A DNA stretch of 10,049 nt from CAZADH01 sp964483805 (GCA_964483805.1 CAZADH010000231.1:1-10049); one strand, 5' to 3'; shown: positions 1-6,853, numbered from the stretch's first letter. Program-made: numbers and translations. Notes: a model not told the origin generated them from the sequence alone.

Positions 1-661
1 GAACCACCAACTGACCATGAAGTCGGAGGTTGCCAGAAGCAACTGCGTCGGCAACGGCAACTCGACCTTCATGCCCGAGAAGATGTCTTTGAACTGCGGC
101 AACACGAAGAGAACCAGGGCAAGAACGACCAGACCGGCAATCGCGAACACGACGACCGGGTAGGTCATGGCACCCTTGACCTTCGATTTGAGCGCTTCTG
201 AGCTCTCGAGGTAGTCGGCCAGACGATTGAGAATCTGGTCGAGAATACCACCGACCTCGCCGGCCTTCACCAGGTTGACGAACAGATCGCTGAACACCTT
301 GGGGTGTTTCTCGAGCGCCTTCGAGAACGTGGCACCGCCTTCGACGTCAGACCGGATCTGCGTGATGACCCGCTTGAACGTGGCATTCTCGGCCTGCGCC
401 TGCAAGATCGACAGACAGCGGACCAGCGGCACACCCGAACCNNNNNNNNNNCTGGCGCGCGAAGATACAGACCTCTTGCGACGACACCGAGCCCTCGAAC
501 AAGCTGATCTGGAAACCGCCGCCCTTTTTCTCGCTGATCGACGTGACAAAGAAACCCTTCTCGCGCAATTTCGCAATACAGGTTTCTTTGCTCTCGCCTT
601 CCATCTCGGCGGTTACGATCTTGCCGTCCCAGTTTCTCGCCTTGTAGGTGAAGGTAGGCAT
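1..661 (-). CDS. pilC: Type IV pilus inner-membrane platform protein PilC (partial, interrupted by an assembly gap)
   Basis: This is the polytopic inner-membrane platform (GspF/T2SSF family) that PilB and PilT act on to extend and retract the pilus. The start is the ATG at 661-659, with an AAGGAG-type ribosome site 9 bases upstream. Residues 1-70 match the PilC N-terminus, beginning MPTFTYKARNWDG and ending in IFARQ. Ten N follow at 442-451. Beyond them the protein resumes in a different frame with GSGVPLVRCLSILQAQAENA, then LFVNLVKAGEVGGIL, and a membrane helix following MTYPVVVFAIAGL. These are standard T2SSF features. The gene runs off the left edge after roughly 220 residues of a family usually near 400. 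Relatives have about five residues between the RQ and the GIPL-type motif, so about 15 bases are missing rather than 10, and the frame change is probably artificial. It follows pilT with a 110-base gap. Confidence 0.93.
442..451. other. Assembly gap (10 N) inside pilC
   Basis: Ten consecutive N separate two pieces of pilC. The 5' piece reads through residue 70 (Gln, codon 454-452), while the 3' piece is in the frame whose codons begin at 441. The two cannot be joined in frame with exactly 10 unknown bases, so the gap length is nominal. Confidence 0.98.
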
Positions 662-747
662 GGTGGGTCACTCCTTCAGTTCATCGCCGGGTAATTCACG
701 ACTTGAATGCTTGACTCCGGTACCATCTCAGGACGCTCCCCAGCTAA

Positions 748-753
748 ATTATA
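748..753 (-). promoter_or_regulatory. Candidate -10 element (TATAAT) upstream of pilC
   Basis: A perfect TATAAT lies on the minus strand in an AT-rich patch of the 110-base pilT-pilC gap, about 87 bases before the pilC ATG. The best -35 is only CTGAAC with a 16-base spacer, overlapping the end of pilT, so the promoter is tentative. It would allow pilC to be transcribed separately from pilB-pilT. Confidence 0.35.
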
Positions 754-771
754 CCTAATATATCGGCAGGT

Positions 772-1830
772 TCAGCCCTTGAGCATGCGTTCGAGTTCTT
801 TCGGGTGCATGGTGTGCAGCAAGGCCTCTTCGAGCGTGATCTCGCCCTTCATGTACAGGTCTTTGAGGTGCATCTCGAACGTCTGCATGCCCTCGGACTG
901 CCCGGTCTGCATGATCGTGTAGATCTGGGAAATTTTCTGTTCGCGGATGCAGTTGGCCACAGCCGGATTGCTGACGAGAATTTCGCAACAACAGACGCGC
1001 CCCTTGCCCGAAGCCAGCGGCAACAACTGCTGCGCCACGATACCGCGGATGACGAATGACAACTGCGAACGAATCTGCGGCTGCTGGTGCGGCGGAAACA
1101 CATCGATGATGCGGTTGATGGTCTGCGCCGCATCGGTGGTGTGCAACGTCGCAAACACCAAGTGGCCCGTTTCGGCCAGGGTCAATGCCGCTCCGACCGT
1201 CTCGAGGTCGCGCATTTCGCCGACGAGAACGACATCGGGATCTTCGCGCAGGATGTGCTTGAGCGCTTCACTGAAGCTGCGCGTATCGATGTGCAACTCG
1301 CGCTGGTTAACGACCGAGCGCTTGTGGTAATGCAGATACTCGATCGGGTCTTCGACGGTGATGATATGGCACCGCTGCTCTTCGTTGATGATGTTGATCA
1401 ATGCCGCAAGTGTCGTGGATTTGCCAGACCCGGTCGGACCGGTTACCAGCACCAGACCCTTGTCGAGTTTTGTGAAATCACGAAGCCTCGCAGGCATCCG
1501 CAGGTCGTCGAGCGTCGGGATTTTCGTGGGAATGACGCGGAACACCGCACCGATACAGCCGCGCTGTTTGAACACGTTCACACGGAACCGACCAAAACCA
1601 TGCACCGAGTACGAAATATCGAGCTCGAGCTGTTCCTCGAACTCCTTCTGCTGCTCGGCCGTGAGCATGTTGTAAATCAAAGAACGGGTGTCCATCGGTG
1701 TCAACACATCGAGATCGGTGGGGATCAACTCACCATCGACGCGGATCACCGGTGGCGTGCCGACCGTCAGGTGCAGATCGGAGGCCTCGTTCTCGACAAC
1801 CAGATTCAGGAGTTCGTTCAGAACAAACAT
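772..1830 (-). CDS. pilT: Type IV pilus retraction ATPase PilT
   Basis: A cytoplasmic hexameric secretion-type ATPase that powers pilus disassembly and twitching. The 352 residues match the usual PilT length. The N-terminal PAS-like region has the signature ASDLHLTVGTPPVIRVDGEL (16-35). Walker A is GPTGSGKST (131-139), followed by the Asp box around ITVEDPIEYL (157-166), Walker B DPDVVLVGEMRD (197-208) and the His box HLVFATLH (223-230). The C-terminal stretch VANCIREQKISQIYTIMQTG (291-310) corresponds to the AIRNLIRE region required for retraction, which separates PilT from PilB. There is no N-terminal MshEN domain and no tetracysteine zinc site. The start is supported by AGGAAGGA six bases upstream. 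It lies 111 bases after pilB on the same strand and is probably co-transcribed with it. All ATPase motifs are intact. Confidence 0.96.
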   Translation of the reverse strand: MFVLNELLNLVVENEASDLHLTVGTPPVIRVDGELIPTDLDVLTPMDTRSLIYNMLTAEQQKEFEEQLELDISYSVHGFGRFRVNVFKQRGCIGAVFRVIPTKIPTLDDLRMPARLRDFTKLDKGLVLVTGPTGSGKSTTLAALINIINEEQRCHIITVEDPIEYLHYHKRSVVNQRELHIDTRSFSEALKHILREDPDVVLVGEMRDLETVGAALTLAETGHLVFATLHTTDAAQTINRIIDVFPPHQQPQIRSQLSFVIRGIVAQQLLPLASGKGRVCCCEILVSNPAVANCIREQKISQIYTIMQTGQSEGMQTFEMHLKDLYMKGEITLEEALLHTMHPKELERMLKG

Positions 1831-1868
1831 CGTGGTTCCTTCCTAATCAATCGGTGTACAACAGGCAT

Positions 1869-1882
1869 GGCATCGTCATGCC
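1869..1882. repeat. Small hairpin in the pilB-pilT gap
   Basis: GGCAT-CGTC-ATGCC forms a 5-bp stem with a 4-base loop in the 111-base gap between pilB and pilT. A second short inverted repeat, CGGCC/GGCCG, lies nearby at about 1898-1913. Neither is followed by a T run on the minus strand. They may be processing or mRNA-stability elements, or chance. Confidence 0.25.
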
Positions 1883-1941
1883 GCCACCCGCATGTCACGG
1901 CCTTCCATGGCCGGACACCAGACCTTCGCCAAGCAGCCGGT

Positions 1942-3687
1942 TCAGTGCTCACCCATCGTCACGCGCATGACTTCTTCGATCGAGGTCGTACCCATCAAAG
2001 CCTTGCGCAACGCCGATTCACGCAACGTCAACATGCCTTCTTCGAGGGCCTGACGCCGGATATCGTCGGTCGACCCACCGTTGAGGATGATCTCGCGCAA
2101 CCGCTCGCTCATCACCAGAACCTCATAGGCGCCGAGACGGCCCTTGTTGCCCGAGTTGTTGCAGGTCTCGCAACCTTTGCCCTTATAGAAGAAGATATTC
2201 TTCTCGTTGAGGTGCGGCAACTCAAGACGCCGCAACAGTTCGGGGGTGATGCTGAACTGCACCAACTGTTCGACACGGGGCTTGATCTCGTATTTGCAGT
2301 CTTTGCAGACTTTGCGCACGAGACGCTGCGCCTGGATGATCAAGACCGATGTCGTCACCATGAACGGCTCGATACCCATGTTGATCAGACGGCCGATCGT
2401 GCCCGGCGCGTCGTTGGTATGAAGCGTCGAAATGACCAAGTGGCCCGTCATCGAAGCCTTGATGGCGATCTCAGCGGTCTCGAGATCGCGAATCTCGCCG
2501 ACCATGATGATGTTCGGATCTTGACGCAAGAACGAACGCAGCGCCGCCGCGAACGTCAGGCCGATTTCGGCCTTGCACTGCACCTGGTTGACCCCCATCA
2601 ACATGTATTCGACGGGGTCTTCGGCGGTCATGATGTTGCGATCGATGGTGTTGAGTGACGTCAGGGCCGAATCGAGCGTGGTCGTCTTGCCCGACCACGT
2701 GGGGCCGGTGACCAGGATGATGCCGTAGGGTGAGGCGATACCCGCCTTGAACCGCTTGAGCGTCTCGGGTTCGAACCCAAGGTCTTCGAGGTTCACGCGC
2801 AACGACGACTGGTCGAGAATTCGCATGACGATCTTCTCGCCCCAGATGACCGGCAGAATCGACACGCGCAGATCGATGGTGCGGTTGCCGACCTTGATCT
2901 TGATACGACCGTCTTGCGGCAGACGCTTCTCGGCGATGTTCAACGACGACATGATCTTGATACGAGAAACGATGGCCGCGGTCGCTTTCTTGGGCGGTGA
3001 CATCGCCGTGTACAAGACACCGTCCTGGCGATACCGGATGCGCAGTTCCTTCTCGAAGGGCTCGATGTGGATATCGGAGACGCCGTTCTGGACGGCCTGG
3101 CTGATAACCAGGTTACACAACCGGATGATTGGCGCGTCGTTCTCACCAAGTTCGCCAAGCGAATCGAGGTCGTCGGCGCCTTCCTGGCCTTCTTTGCCGA
3201 TGTCGTCGAGTTCGTCCATCAGTTTGTCTTGCTGGGCCACGGCGCCATAAGCGTCGCCCAGCGCTTTGTTGATGTCGGTTGGCGTGGCGACGACCGGCTT
3301 GACCATCAGGCCGCTCATCAACTGGATATCGTCGATCGCGATGATGTTGAGCGGGTCGACCATCGCCACGGTCAGCTTGTTGCCGACCTTGTTGATCGGG
3401 ATCAACATGTGCCGCTTGGCAATGTGCTCGGGAACGAGCTTGGCAATGACCGGATCGATGAGGTAGTTCGACAAATCGATGAACGGGATCTTGAGCTGCT
3501 TGGACAGGATCTGAACGATATCCTGTTCGGTCACCAGGTGCATCTCGACAAGAATATTGCCCAGACGCTTGCCGCTCTTCTTTTGCAGCGCCAGTGCTTG
3601 TTGCAGTTGTTCCTGGTTGATCAGACCCTCTTGAATGAGGGCGTCACCCAGACGCAACTTTTTGGCAGCTTGTTGGAGATCTGTCAT
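1942..3687 (-). CDS. pilB: Type IV pilus extension ATPase PilB (GspE/MshE-like)
   Basis: A cytoplasmic hexameric ATPase that drives pilus polymerisation. The preferred start is the ATG at 3687, with AAGGGG eight bases upstream, giving 581 residues; the alternative ATG at 3693 is too close to that site. Two N-terminal MshEN repeats occupy about residues 12-35 and 41-64. The first fits the published c-di-GMP motif fully, while the second has His where Gly is expected. An acidic linker (about 150-185) precedes the ATPase core. The core has Walker A GPTWSGKT (328-335), the Asp box AEDPVEY, Walker B DPNIIMVGEIRD (390-401) and HLVISTLHTND. Zinc-type cysteines C461, C464, C506 and C509 complete the family pattern. 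The unusual feature is Trp331 where Gly is nearly universal; the minimal P-loop consensus is still met. The gene heads the pilB-pilT-pilC order. Confidence 0.96.
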   Translation of the reverse strand: MTDLQQAAKKLRLGDALIQEGLINQEQLQQALALQKKSGKRLGNILVEMHLVTEQDIVQILSKQLKIPFIDLSNYLIDPVIAKLVPEHIAKRHMLIPINKVGNKLTVAMVDPLNIIAIDDIQLMSGLMVKPVVATPTDINKALGDAYGAVAQQDKLMDELDDIGKEGQEGADDLDSLGELGENDAPIIRLCNLVISQAVQNGVSDIHIEPFEKELRIRYRQDGVLYTAMSPPKKATAAIVSRIKIMSSLNIAEKRLPQDGRIKIKVGNRTIDLRVSILPVIWGEKIVMRILDQSSLRVNLEDLGFEPETLKRFKAGIASPYGIILVTGPTWSGKTTTLDSALTSLNTIDRNIMTAEDPVEYMLMGVNQVQCKAEIGLTFAAALRSFLRQDPNIIMVGEIRDLETAEIAIKASMTGHLVISTLHTNDAPGTIGRLINMGIEPFMVTTSVLIIQAQRLVRKVCKDCKYEIKPRVEQLVQFSITPELLRRLELPHLNEKNIFFYKGKGCETCNNSGNKGRLGAYEVLVMSERLREIILNGGSTDDIRRQALEEGMLTLRESALRKALMGTTSIEEVMRVTMGEH

Positions 3688-3781
3688 CGCCATTGCCCCT
3701 TCCAGCGGTTTGGCTCGTCGCGAATCACACTGCCCGCCGATGCCATCGAAGAATACAACCAATGCCCGGAGTCAGCAGACT

Positions 3782-3810
3782 ACTATATAACACAGTCATA
3801 AGATCGGCAA
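3782..3810 (-). promoter_or_regulatory. Candidate sigma70-type promoter of pilB
   Basis: On the minus strand TTGCCG (3810-3805) and TATAGT (3787-3782) are separated by exactly 17 bases, in an AT-rich patch overlapping the 3' end of the upstream gene. Predicted transcription starts near 3775, leaving a leader of about 88 bases before the pilB ATG at 3687. The hexamers match the consensus at 4/6 and 5/6. No sigma54 signature was noticed here. Confidence 0.45.
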
Positions 3811-4563
3811 CACCTGAGGTTTTCCCTTAGCAAATTGGGACGACTGACGACGGGGCAACAGAAAAACAGCCATGGCCAGAGAAAACAGGGGCAACAGGAG
3901 AAGCCGCAATAGGTGGATACCCTGGTACACCTGCACAGAAATCCGGCCGGGTTCACCCTGGATGAGTCGAACCGTGTGCTCGCCCGGTTGCTTGATCACG
4001 GCGACCACGGTCACCCACGTGGCCTTGCCGGCCACACCAGGCGCCGTGCGCGGCAACAGCAAGCGCTCGTGCGAAACCAGTAGCGTGTTGCCGGGGCCGA
4101 TCACCTCGAGCGCAACGGTCATTTGTTGATCCATGGCCGCGACCAGCACCTCGATCGGCTCGCGCGTCTCTGACACGCTGAATCGGACATCGGTCGCAAA
4201 CTCCTGCTGGGTCGAACCGTCAGCCGAGCGGGCCTGCGCCCACTGGTCCGGTGTCAGGCCGGCCGGCTCATGGCCATTGTCGACGGACCTGACGAAGTAA
4301 TGGTCATCGATGAGCAGACAGACGCCGACCAGAACGACAAACACCAGGATCCAGCGCACAAAAAGCTGCCGCGCCTGCGCGAACAGGCGGGCGGTCGCCG
4401 CCCGGTCAGGGGCATCTGCGTCGTTCGGGTTGTCTGCCGACGGGGCGTTTGCACCGCCCGAAACTGACGTTTCGGGCCGCCCTCGTGGCGGCAAACGCCC
4501 ACTACGCGCATCCGGCGCGGGCGGCTCGTTGGCAGCAGTGGGCTGGTCGTCGGGTGTGTGCAT
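3796..4563 (-). CDS. Unrecognised two-helix membrane protein
   Basis: I do not recognise this 255-residue protein. Residues 1-60 are rich in Pro, Ala, Asp and Gly and look disordered. A hydrophobic helix follows at about 71-86 (WILVFVVLVGVCLLI), then a region of about 130 residues that alternates hydrophobic and polar positions like a beta-rich fold. A second helix sits at about 217-236 (HLLRLLLLPLFSLAMAVFLL), before a short basic tail. By the positive-inside rule both ends would be cytoplasmic and the middle periplasmic. No cysteine pairs or catalytic motifs are evident. The start at 4563 is chosen because GGAGG lies five bases upstream, and about 18 bases after the predicted transcription start. 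The ATG at 4575 is an alternative. It lies 108 bases upstream of pilB on the same strand, so a pilus-related role is possible but unproven. Confidence 0.75.
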   Translation of the reverse strand: MHTPDDQPTAANEPPAPDARSGRLPPRGRPETSVSGGANAPSADNPNDADAPDRAATARLFAQARQLFVRWILVFVVLVGVCLLIDDHYFVRSVDNGHEPAGLTPDQWAQARSADGSTQQEFATDVRFSVSETREPIEVLVAAMDQQMTVALEVIGPGNTLLVSHERLLLPRTAPGVAGKATWVTVVAVIKQPGEHTVRLIQGEPGRISVQVYQGIHLLRLLLLPLFSLAMAVFLLPRRQSSQFAKGKPQVLPIL

Positions 4564-4587
4564 CGACTCCTCCATTCTCCGGCGGCG

Positions 4588-4596
4588 AGTATAGCA
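4588..4596 (-). promoter_or_regulatory. Extended -10 promoter for the leftward membrane-protein gene
   Basis: On the minus strand the sequence reads TGCTATACT, an extended -10 (TGn followed by TATACT at 4593-4588). Transcription would start near 4581, giving a leader of about 18 bases that carries GGAGG before the ATG at 4563. No clear -35 is visible, as is usual for extended -10 promoters. Confidence 0.5.
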
Positions 4597-4626
4597 TGGG
4601 CACTCAATGCCAAACGACGGCGGCGG

Positions 4627-4635
4627 TGCTATACT
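4627..4635 (+). promoter_or_regulatory. Extended -10 promoter for the AspT-like transporter
   Basis: TGCTATACT on the plus strand is an extended -10 with its hexamer at 4630-4635. A start about seven bases downstream falls at about 4642-4643, on the transporter's ATG itself. No convincing -35 lies 16-18 bases upstream. Confidence 0.5.
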
Positions 4636-4642
4636 GCGCGCC

Positions 4643-6307
4643 ATGATCGCTGCGCTGCACGACCTGTTTCTGCACTCACCGCCGCTGCTGATCTTCACGA
4701 TCATGGGCCTGGGCTACTTTCTCGGACACGTGCGTCTCGCCGGGTTCCACCTCAACGTCGGTGCGGTGTTGTTCGTCGGCATCGCTTTCGGTGCTTGGGA
4801 CAGCACGGGGTTTCAGGTGCCTGAACCACTGTATGTCATCGGCCTCATACTTTATATTTACGCCATCGGACTGCAGTCCGGGCCCTCCTTCTTCGCCCTG
4901 TTTCGCGAGCGCGGAATAAAATACAATGTATTGGCGCTCATCGGGGTCGCCATCGGCACCGGCACCGCTCTTGTTGTCCAGACATGGCTGCGACTGCCAC
5001 AGGAACTCACCGCCGGGTTGTTTTGCGGATCGTTGACGAGCACCCCCGCGCTGGCCGCCGCCACCGACAGCGTTCGCGGCCTGGTTACGGCAGGCCTGAT
5101 CGCCTCAGGCGAAGCCAGCGCCCGCCTGGCGGCGCCGACCCATGGTTACAGCATCGCGTATCCGTTCGGCGTCGTCGGCAGCATGCTGGCGATGCAACTC
5201 GTCAGTTGGCTGTTTCAGGTTTCGTTCGTGCGTGAGCGCGAAATGTATCAACAGCGCATGGCGTCCCATCACGATCTGCGCGTCGTCGAGTTTCGCGTCA
5301 CCAACGCCACCCTCGCCGGCAAGACGATCAAGGATGCCATGATCGGGTCGATGACCGGCGTCATACTGACGCGCCTTCGTCACGGCACCGCGACGACCCT
5401 GGTGACCGCCGACACCTGTTTGCAGCTCGATGACGTCGTCATGGGCGTCGGCACGGGCGCCGCCATCGACAAGGCGACTCTCCTGATCGGTCCGCTGGTC
5501 AACGTCGGCGTCAAGCAAGCCTCACCCCAGATCGAGCACCGCGATTTCGTCGTGACCAACCGCGCGCTGATCGGTCGCCCGGTGTGGGACCTCAACGCCG
5601 ACACCGGCGTCGGTCTCATCGTCAGCCGCGTCAAACGCGGGTATGTGAACCTGCCCATCGATCATCAGACCACGTTCGAACTGGGTGATCAGGTGCGCGT
5701 GGTCTCGTACCATGACTCGATGGACCGCGTCGCCGAGTTGTTCGGCGACCCGATCAAAGACCTGTCTGAAACCGATTTTCTTTCGATCTCGCTGGGTGTC
5801 ATACTCGGCATTCTGATCGGCATGGTTCCCATCCCCTTGCCGGGTGGCGTCACGCTGCGCCTCGGTTTTGCCGGTGGTCCGCTCATCGTCGCCCTGCTGC
5901 TGGGCCGCCTCGGTCGTACCGGTCCGATTGTCTGGACCCTGCCCACAAATGCCAATTTGACGATTCGCCAACTCGGTCTGCACCTGTTCATGGCCGGCAT
6001 CGGTCTGAAAGCCGGCGCCGGGATTCTGACTGTCCTCAATCAATACGGTGTCCCGCTGTTTTTCGGGGGACTGGCGATCACCTTCGTCACCGCTGTTGCC
6101 ACGCTCGTCATCGGATACAAACTCTTGCGCATCGACATGACCGACCTGCTGGGCATCGTGTCCGGTGTCCACACGCAGCCGGCCTGCCTGGCGCTGGCCG
6201 GGCGACTCTCGGGTTCCGATGCACCCAACCTCGCGTATTCGGCGGTACAACCGTTGAGCATGATCCTGAAAATAGTGGTCGTGCAGTTGCTGGTGATCTG
6301 GCGCTAG
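4643..6307 (+). CDS. AspT/YidE/YbjL-family transporter with two RCK_C (TrkA-C) domains
   Basis: A predicted inner-membrane antiporter or permease of 554 residues. It has the duplicated architecture of the aspartate:alanine exchanger family. The N-terminal membrane half (about 10-195) contains the conserved loop GLFCGSLTSTPALAAATDSV (125-144). Two cytoplasmic TrkA-C-like domains follow at about 213-284 and 299-368. The C-terminal membrane half (about 378-553) contains the matching loop GIVSGVHTQPACLALAG (504-520), equivalent to the family's TQP motif. AspT itself exchanges aspartate for alanine, but YidE/YbjL members are uncharacterised, so the substrate is open. The start at 4643 fits the family N-terminus; no Shine-Dalgarno is visible, and the promoter lies immediately upstream. 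The in-frame ATG at 4607 would place the -10 box inside the gene. It is divergent from the membrane-protein gene and codirectional with the dehydrogenase operon, separated from it by strong hairpins. Confidence 0.9.
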   Translation: MIAALHDLFLHSPPLLIFTIMGLGYFLGHVRLAGFHLNVGAVLFVGIAFGAWDSTGFQVPEPLYVIGLILYIYAIGLQSGPSFFALFRERGIKYNVLALIGVAIGTGTALVVQTWLRLPQELTAGLFCGSLTSTPALAAATDSVRGLVTAGLIASGEASARLAAPTHGYSIAYPFGVVGSMLAMQLVSWLFQVSFVREREMYQQRMASHHDLRVVEFRVTNATLAGKTIKDAMIGSMTGVILTRLRHGTATTLVTADTCLQLDDVVMGVGTGAAIDKATLLIGPLVNVGVKQASPQIEHRDFVVTNRALIGRPVWDLNADTGVGLIVSRVKRGYVNLPIDHQTTFELGDQVRVVSYHDSMDRVAELFGDPIKDLSETDFLSISLGVILGILIGMVPIPLPGGVTLRLGFAGGPLIVALLLGRLGRTGPIVWTLPTNANLTIRQLGLHLFMAGIGLKAGAGILTVLNQYGVPLFFGGLAITFVTAVATLVIGYKLLRIDMTDLLGIVSGVHTQPACLALAGRLSGSDAPNLAYSAVQPLSMILKIVVVQLLVIWR

Positions 6308-6310
6308 CGC

Positions 6311-6332
6311 GGCCGCCGGCACGCCGGCGGCC
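6311..6332 (+). terminator. Strong GC hairpin after the transporter gene
   Basis: GGCCGCCGGC (6311-6320) and GCCGGCGGCC (6323-6332) form a perfect 10-bp palindromic pair with two intervening bases, starting four bases after the stop codon. There is no T run, so it is not a textbook intrinsic terminator. It could still stop or pause polymerase, or protect the mRNA end. Confidence 0.5.
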
Positions 6333-6355
6333 GGATCGCCGGACCGCCGGCCGCC
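6326..6355 (+). repeat. Second, mutually exclusive GC hairpin
   Basis: GGCGGCCGG (6326-6334) pairs perfectly with CCGGCCGCC (6347-6355) across a 12-base loop. Its left arm overlaps the right arm of the hairpin at 6311-6332, so the two cannot form together. This could be an alternative terminator or chance pairing in a CCGG-rich stretch. Confidence 0.4.
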
Positions 6356-6378
6356 CGATCGCTGCGTCGCCGGAATCG

Positions 6379-6408
6379 TTGTGGGTGTCGGCGCGTTTCT
6401 GATATTAT
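6379..6408 (+). promoter_or_regulatory. Candidate extended -10 promoter of the dehydrogenase operon
   Basis: TTGTGG (6379-6384), an 18-base spacer and TATTAT (6403-6408) preceded by TGA form an extended -10 promoter. It stands out as the only AT-rich patch in the 222-base gap. Transcription from about 6415 would leave a leader of about 115 bases before the ATG at 6530. I see no riboswitch or operator that I can name in this leader. Confidence 0.45.
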
Positions 6409-6529
6409 TCTTCGCATCTGACCACGACGGAAAAGAACGCCGCAGTTCCGGGCGCGCTTGCAACCGCCTCAACGCCGGGGTAGTGCTCGAACCGCCGACA
6501 GCGGGACGGTCAATCATCAAGGGAGGGAA

Positions 6530-6853
6530 ATGACGGGTATGAACCTCAGGATCGATCAACACCCTATCCTGACCTTCGACAAGGGTAGGAAGGTCTCGTT
6601 CACCTTCGAAGGAAAGAAGCTCGAGGGCTACGAAGGAGAGCCGATTGCCGCCGCATTGCACGCCAACGGTGTCATGACGCTGCGCCACAGCCCGCACAAG
6701 AACCGTGCCCGTGGCTTCTTCTGTGCCATCGGACGCTGTGCCTCGTGCCTCATGTCGGTCGACGGCGAGGTCAACACGATGACCTGCATCACGCCGCTCA
6801 AAGAGGGCATGGTTGTGGCCCTGCAGAAAGGTCACGGGGTGATCAAACCATGA
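6530..6853 (+). CDS. [2Fe-2S] ferredoxin-like subunit (Fer2_4, HcnA / PDH-gamma type)
   Basis: The small electron-transfer subunit of an amino or imino acid dehydrogenase complex, 107 residues. Residues 22-50 form the beta-grasp start of a Fer2_4 domain. Ligands follow as C65-x4-C70-x2-C73 and C86, in GFFCAIGRCASC and TCITPLKEGM, the pattern found in HcnA and at the N-terminus of the sarcosine oxidase alpha chain. It should pass single electrons between the two flavoproteins encoded downstream. The start is either 6530 or 6539. GGAGG at 6522-6526 sits 3 bases before the first and 12 before the second, so neither has ideal spacing. Its stop overlaps the next gene in an ATGA, which points to translational coupling. 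All four ligands are present and the length is normal for a stand-alone subunit. Confidence 0.9.
   Translation: MTGMNLRIDQHPILTFDKGRKVSFTFEGKKLEGYEGEPIAAALHANGVMTLRHSPHKNRARGFFCAIGRCASCLMSVDGEVNTMTCITPLKEGMVVALQKGHGVIKP

Larger units (their letters stand above)
4588..4635. repeat. Perfect 9-bp inverted repeat spanning the divergent promoter region
   Basis: AGTATAGCA (4588-4596) and TGCTATACT (4627-4635) are exact reverse complements separated by 30 bases. Each arm is also the extended -10 of the gene it faces. The symmetry may reflect two identical promoters or a site for a shared regulator. Confidence 0.6.

Noticed and set aside
442..451. True frameshift or pseudogene in pilC
   Set aside because: The break coincides exactly with the N run, and both flanks are intact and conserved. 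A mis-sized gap explains it without any mutation.
1087..2658. 523-codon open frame on the plus strand across pilT and pilB
   Set aside because: It lies opposite two well-recognised genes, and its translation is rich in His, Arg, Asp and Gln with no family motif. It is typical antisense openness caused by GC-rich codon use.
3688..3762. Longer pilB N-terminus starting at 3762
   Set aside because: The extra 25 residues do not resemble PilB N-termini. The ATG at 3687 has a well-spaced AAGGGG ribosome site just before the MshEN domain.
5522..6835. 437-codon open frame on the minus strand opposite the transporter and the ferredoxin gene
   Set aside because: It runs across two recognised genes and the hairpin region between them. 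The composition is shadow-like and there is no ribosome site or family signature.
6745..6849. Upstream extension of the alpha flavoprotein to 6745
   Set aside because: The extension lies out of frame inside the ferredoxin gene. The ATG at 6850 sits directly before the FAD-binding motif and makes a standard ATGA overlap.
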